Source: CAXXOK01 sp035353235
GTDB lineage: Bacteria > Bacillota > Clostridia > Christensenellales > Aristaeellaceae
Assembly (NCBI GenBank): GCA_035353235.1
Contig: DAOPZG010000142.1
Location: forward strand, 1 to 6,333
Direction of reading: 5' to 3'
DNA: 6,333 nt
Part shown: one piece after another, positions 5,890-6,333 of the stretch
Numbering within the stretch: the stretch's first letter is position 1
Layout: every line of letters starts with the position of its first letter
Notes under the pieces: model-generated
What the model saw: only the letters and a program-made list of their open reading frames with translations
Databases searched by the model: none
Told to the model about the DNA's origin: nothing
Position numbers and translations under genes: made by a program

Positions 5890-6041
5890 TATGCCTTCCA
5901 TACGCAAATTGTACTCCTGCCGCACAATCGAACTGTAACCTGTACGAGCCTGTACGAGCCTGTAAAAGGGTTTGCACCCGGTTTGTCGATCTTGTTACCG
6001 GGCGTTTACCACAACGCTTATCATTCGCAGCTTTCTCTGCT
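5890..6041. other. Intergenic DNA without a recognisable gene
   Basis: Between the glutaredoxin-like stop and the large palindrome I see no ORF with a credible ribosome-binding site. Besides the tandem repeat there is a short dyad CCCGGT (5977-5982) with ACCGGG (5997-6002). It has a 14-nt loop and no T-run, and is too weak to call. Confidence 0.6.
5939..5964 (+). repeat. 10-bp tandem repeat, 2.6 copies
   Basis: The unit CCTGTACGAG occurs twice in full (5939-5948 and 5949-5958), followed by a partial CCTGTA (5959-5964), without mismatches. It lies in non-coding DNA 50 nt after the glutaredoxin-like gene. Probably a simple slippage repeat. Confidence 0.8.
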
Positions 6042-6085
6042 CCATAGCAGAAACCCCGTCGAATCCGACGGGGTTTCTGCTATGG
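6042..6085. terminator. Bidirectional intrinsic terminator in a 44-nt perfect inverted repeat
   Basis: The left arm (6042-6061) and right arm (6066-6085) are exact 20-nt reverse complements around the loop AATC. The core AAACCCCGTCG with CGACGGGGTTT is a classical GC stem flanked by A's and T's, so it reads as a terminator on either strand, although the T-run (TTTCTGCT) is short and interrupted. It directly follows the TAA of the minus-strand LytTR gene (6086-6088). It would also stop the plus-strand phzF-thpR-grx transcript. Confidence 0.82.
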
Positions 6086-6333
6086 TTATCGAAAGATTTG
6101 TTCCAGTTCTTCGTATTTATCATGCGTAATCAGCGCGTCATGTTTGGTATCGTCCAGCCGCACCACATAGGTCCATCGGCCATACGGGGTGATGTCTTTG
6201 ATATGGTTCAAATTCACGATATAGCTTTTATGACAGCGAAAGAATACATCTTTGGGCAGACGCTCTTCCATTTCACCGAGAGCATCGCCCGTTACAAATC
6301 GCCCATCCCCCTTGGTATACAGTACCGTCGTAC
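6086..6333 (-). CDS. LytTR DNA-binding-domain transcriptional regulator, N-terminus cut off by window edge
   Basis: The minus strand is open from the right edge to the TAA at 6086-6088, giving the last 81 residues of a LytTR-family protein. The internal ATG at 6269-6271 is not the real start, because the frame continues upstream with TTVLYTKGDGRFVTGDALGE, the beginning of the LytTR domain. Signatures include LGEMEERLP (18-26), FFRCHKSYIVNLNHI (30-44), the family's hallmark block, and YVVRLDDTKHDALITHDKYE (55-74), ending about seven residues later. LytTR domains bind DNA through beta strands. Most belong to AgrA/LytR-type response regulators with an N-terminal receiver domain, but some are stand-alone or fused to other sensors, and the missing part cannot be judged here. 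It converges on the glutaredoxin-like unit with a shared terminator. Confidence 0.93.
   Translation of the reverse strand, partial: TTVLYTKGDGRFVTGDALGEMEERLPKDVFFRCHKSYIVNLNHIKDITPYGRWTYVVRLDDTKHDALITHDKYEELEQIFR

Noticed and set aside
5597..5977. 126-residue minus-strand frame opposite the glutaredoxin-like gene
   Set aside because: The CPYC protein on the other strand has conserved motifs and an ATGA junction. The minus frame has none.

Overview
The window looks like ordinary chromosomal DNA from a Gram-positive anaerobe of the Clostridia (Bacillota). The base composition appears slightly GC-rich by eye. Evidence for this placement: strong AGGAGG-type ribosome-binding sites, frequent TTG and GTG starts, sigma-A-like promoters, WYL and LytTR regulators, and a GlnH/GlnQ/GlnP-type amino-acid transporter resembling those of streptococci and clostridia. 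The Thr/Ala/Pro-Glu tail of the binding protein recalls uncultured gut Clostridia such as Christensenellales, but that finer placement is a guess. No rRNA, tRNA, CRISPR array, insertion sequence or phage gene was seen.

Layout: (1) Positions 1-637, minus strand: a WYL-domain transcriptional regulator cut off by the left edge. It starts at GTG and has an extended -10 promoter with a perfect 9-bp-arm palindrome just upstream. (2) Positions 809-4026, plus strand: a complete polar amino-acid ABC importer operon. A near-consensus promoter is followed by the ATPase, the substrate-binding protein, an intercistronic stem-loop, permease 1, permease 2 (8-nt overlap) and a strong intrinsic terminator. 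The binding-protein gene carries a one-base insertion in an A5 run (1941-1945) that splits it into two frames. (3) Positions about 4055-5889, plus strand: a second unit of a PhzF-family isomerase-like protein, a ThpR/LigT RNA 2',3'-cyclic phosphodiesterase and a small CPYC glutaredoxin-like protein. The last two overlap by ATGA. (4) Positions 6042-6333: a 44-nt perfect inverted repeat that can terminate both converging units, then the C-terminal part of a minus-strand LytTR-domain regulator cut off by the right edge.

How the genes work together: the ATPase dimer would drive uptake through a heterodimer of the two permeases. The ligand would be an acidic amino acid or glutamine, judged from the binding-protein subfamily. 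If the A5 insertion is real, the importer lacks its ligand receptor. If it is a sequencing or assembly error, the operon is intact. The phzF-thpR-grx cluster has no obvious shared pathway. No new multi-gene system was recognised. The points most worth checking are the frameshift, the binding protein's lack of a lipobox, and the dyad symmetries at the two divergent promoters.
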